6,188 bases of DNA. Source: Methylobacterium sp. GTDB taxonomy: Bacteria; Pseudomonadota; Alphaproteobacteria; Rhizobiales; Beijerinckiaceae. The translations under genes were made by a program, and so were the position numbers. Numbering within the stretch: the first letter of the stretch is position 1; each line of letters starts with the position of its first letter. The stretch is taken from NCBI GenBank assembly GCA_020252865.1, contig JADCCH010000010.1, positions 1-6,188 of the forward strand, written 5' to 3'. The notes below the pieces were generated by a model. The model saw only the letters and a list, made by a program, of their open reading frames with translations, had not been told where the DNA came from and did no database searches. Positions 6,097 to 6,188 of this stretch are shown in pieces.

Positions 6097-6188
6097 TCAG
6101 CGCGGTTGGGAAATCCATTGCCGGACGATGGCAACGGTCTCACCCGGATTTTCTTGGACGATTTGCCCCAGCTGGTCGATGACGCCCG
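6097..6188 (-). CDS. fliF: C-terminal tail of flagellar MS-ring protein FliF (5' part beyond window edge)
   Basis: On the minus strand the last window bases encode 29 residues (GVIDQLGQIVQENPGETVAI, then VRQWISQPR) and a TGA at 6097-6099. The pattern 'lgqiVqeNPgetvaivRqWI' is the conserved extreme C-terminus of FliF, the cytoplasmic peptide that folds into the N-terminal domain of FliG. The next gene is fliG, 35 bases downstream, which is the near-universal order. The frame is open to the window edge, so the membrane and ring-building parts lie outside. Identification rests on this short motif plus context, which together are strong. Confidence 0.9.
   Translation of the reverse strand, partial: GVIDQLGQIVQENPGETVAIVRQWISQPR

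Noticed and set aside
1..6188. tRNA, rRNA, CRISPR arrays, insertion sequences, toxin-antitoxin or other mobile elements
   Set aside because: Intact flagellar genes fill nearly the whole window. I saw no repeat-spacer pattern, no transposase motif, no terminal inverted repeats with duplications and no tRNA-like cloverleaf.

Overview
The window is a GC-rich flagellar gene block with the gene order of an alphaproteobacterium of the Caulobacter type. Reading on the minus strand, from right to left, it holds the 3' end of fliF, then fliG, fliH (called flbE in Caulobacter), fliN, the sigma-54 activator flbD, and flhA. This order, with FlbD as a resident transcription factor, is known from the Caulobacter crescentus fliF operon. 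The sequence does not let me name a genus.

Layout from the left edge: positions 1-191 carry the last codons of a plus-strand multi-pass membrane protein resembling the YbhN/UPF0104 (lysylphosphatidylglycerol synthase transmembrane) family, which looks unrelated to motility. It converges on flhA (198-2336, minus), with only 6 bases between the two stop codons. A 182-base gap (2337-2518) separates flhA from flbD. It contains a strong GC hairpin just after flbD, then a CtrA-like box and an A/T-centred inverted repeat upstream of flhA, so flhA is probably its own transcription unit. flbD occupies 2519-3886. An 88-base gap carrying two hairpins with identical arms separates it from fliN (3975-4322). 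fliH (4354-4995) and fliG (5009-6061) follow with short gaps, and fliF runs off the right edge (6097-6188).

The products form one machine. FliF is the MS ring in the membrane. FliG sits on its cytoplasmic face and converts stator force into rotation. FliN is the lower C-ring (switch and export docking). FliH escorts the export ATPase to the export gate. FlhA is the central membrane subunit of that gate. FlbD couples completion of the early structure to sigma-54-dependent transcription of later hook and filament genes, and in Caulobacter it also represses early promoters. The FliH partners FliI and FliJ, the gate proteins FliR and FlhB, and FliM are not in the window.

I see no new enzyme system, mobile element, CRISPR array or RNA gene. 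The coding content is ordinary and intact. The signals most worth checking are in the two longer gaps: a CtrA box plus FlbD-site-like repeat in front of flhA, and the paired hairpins in front of flbD.
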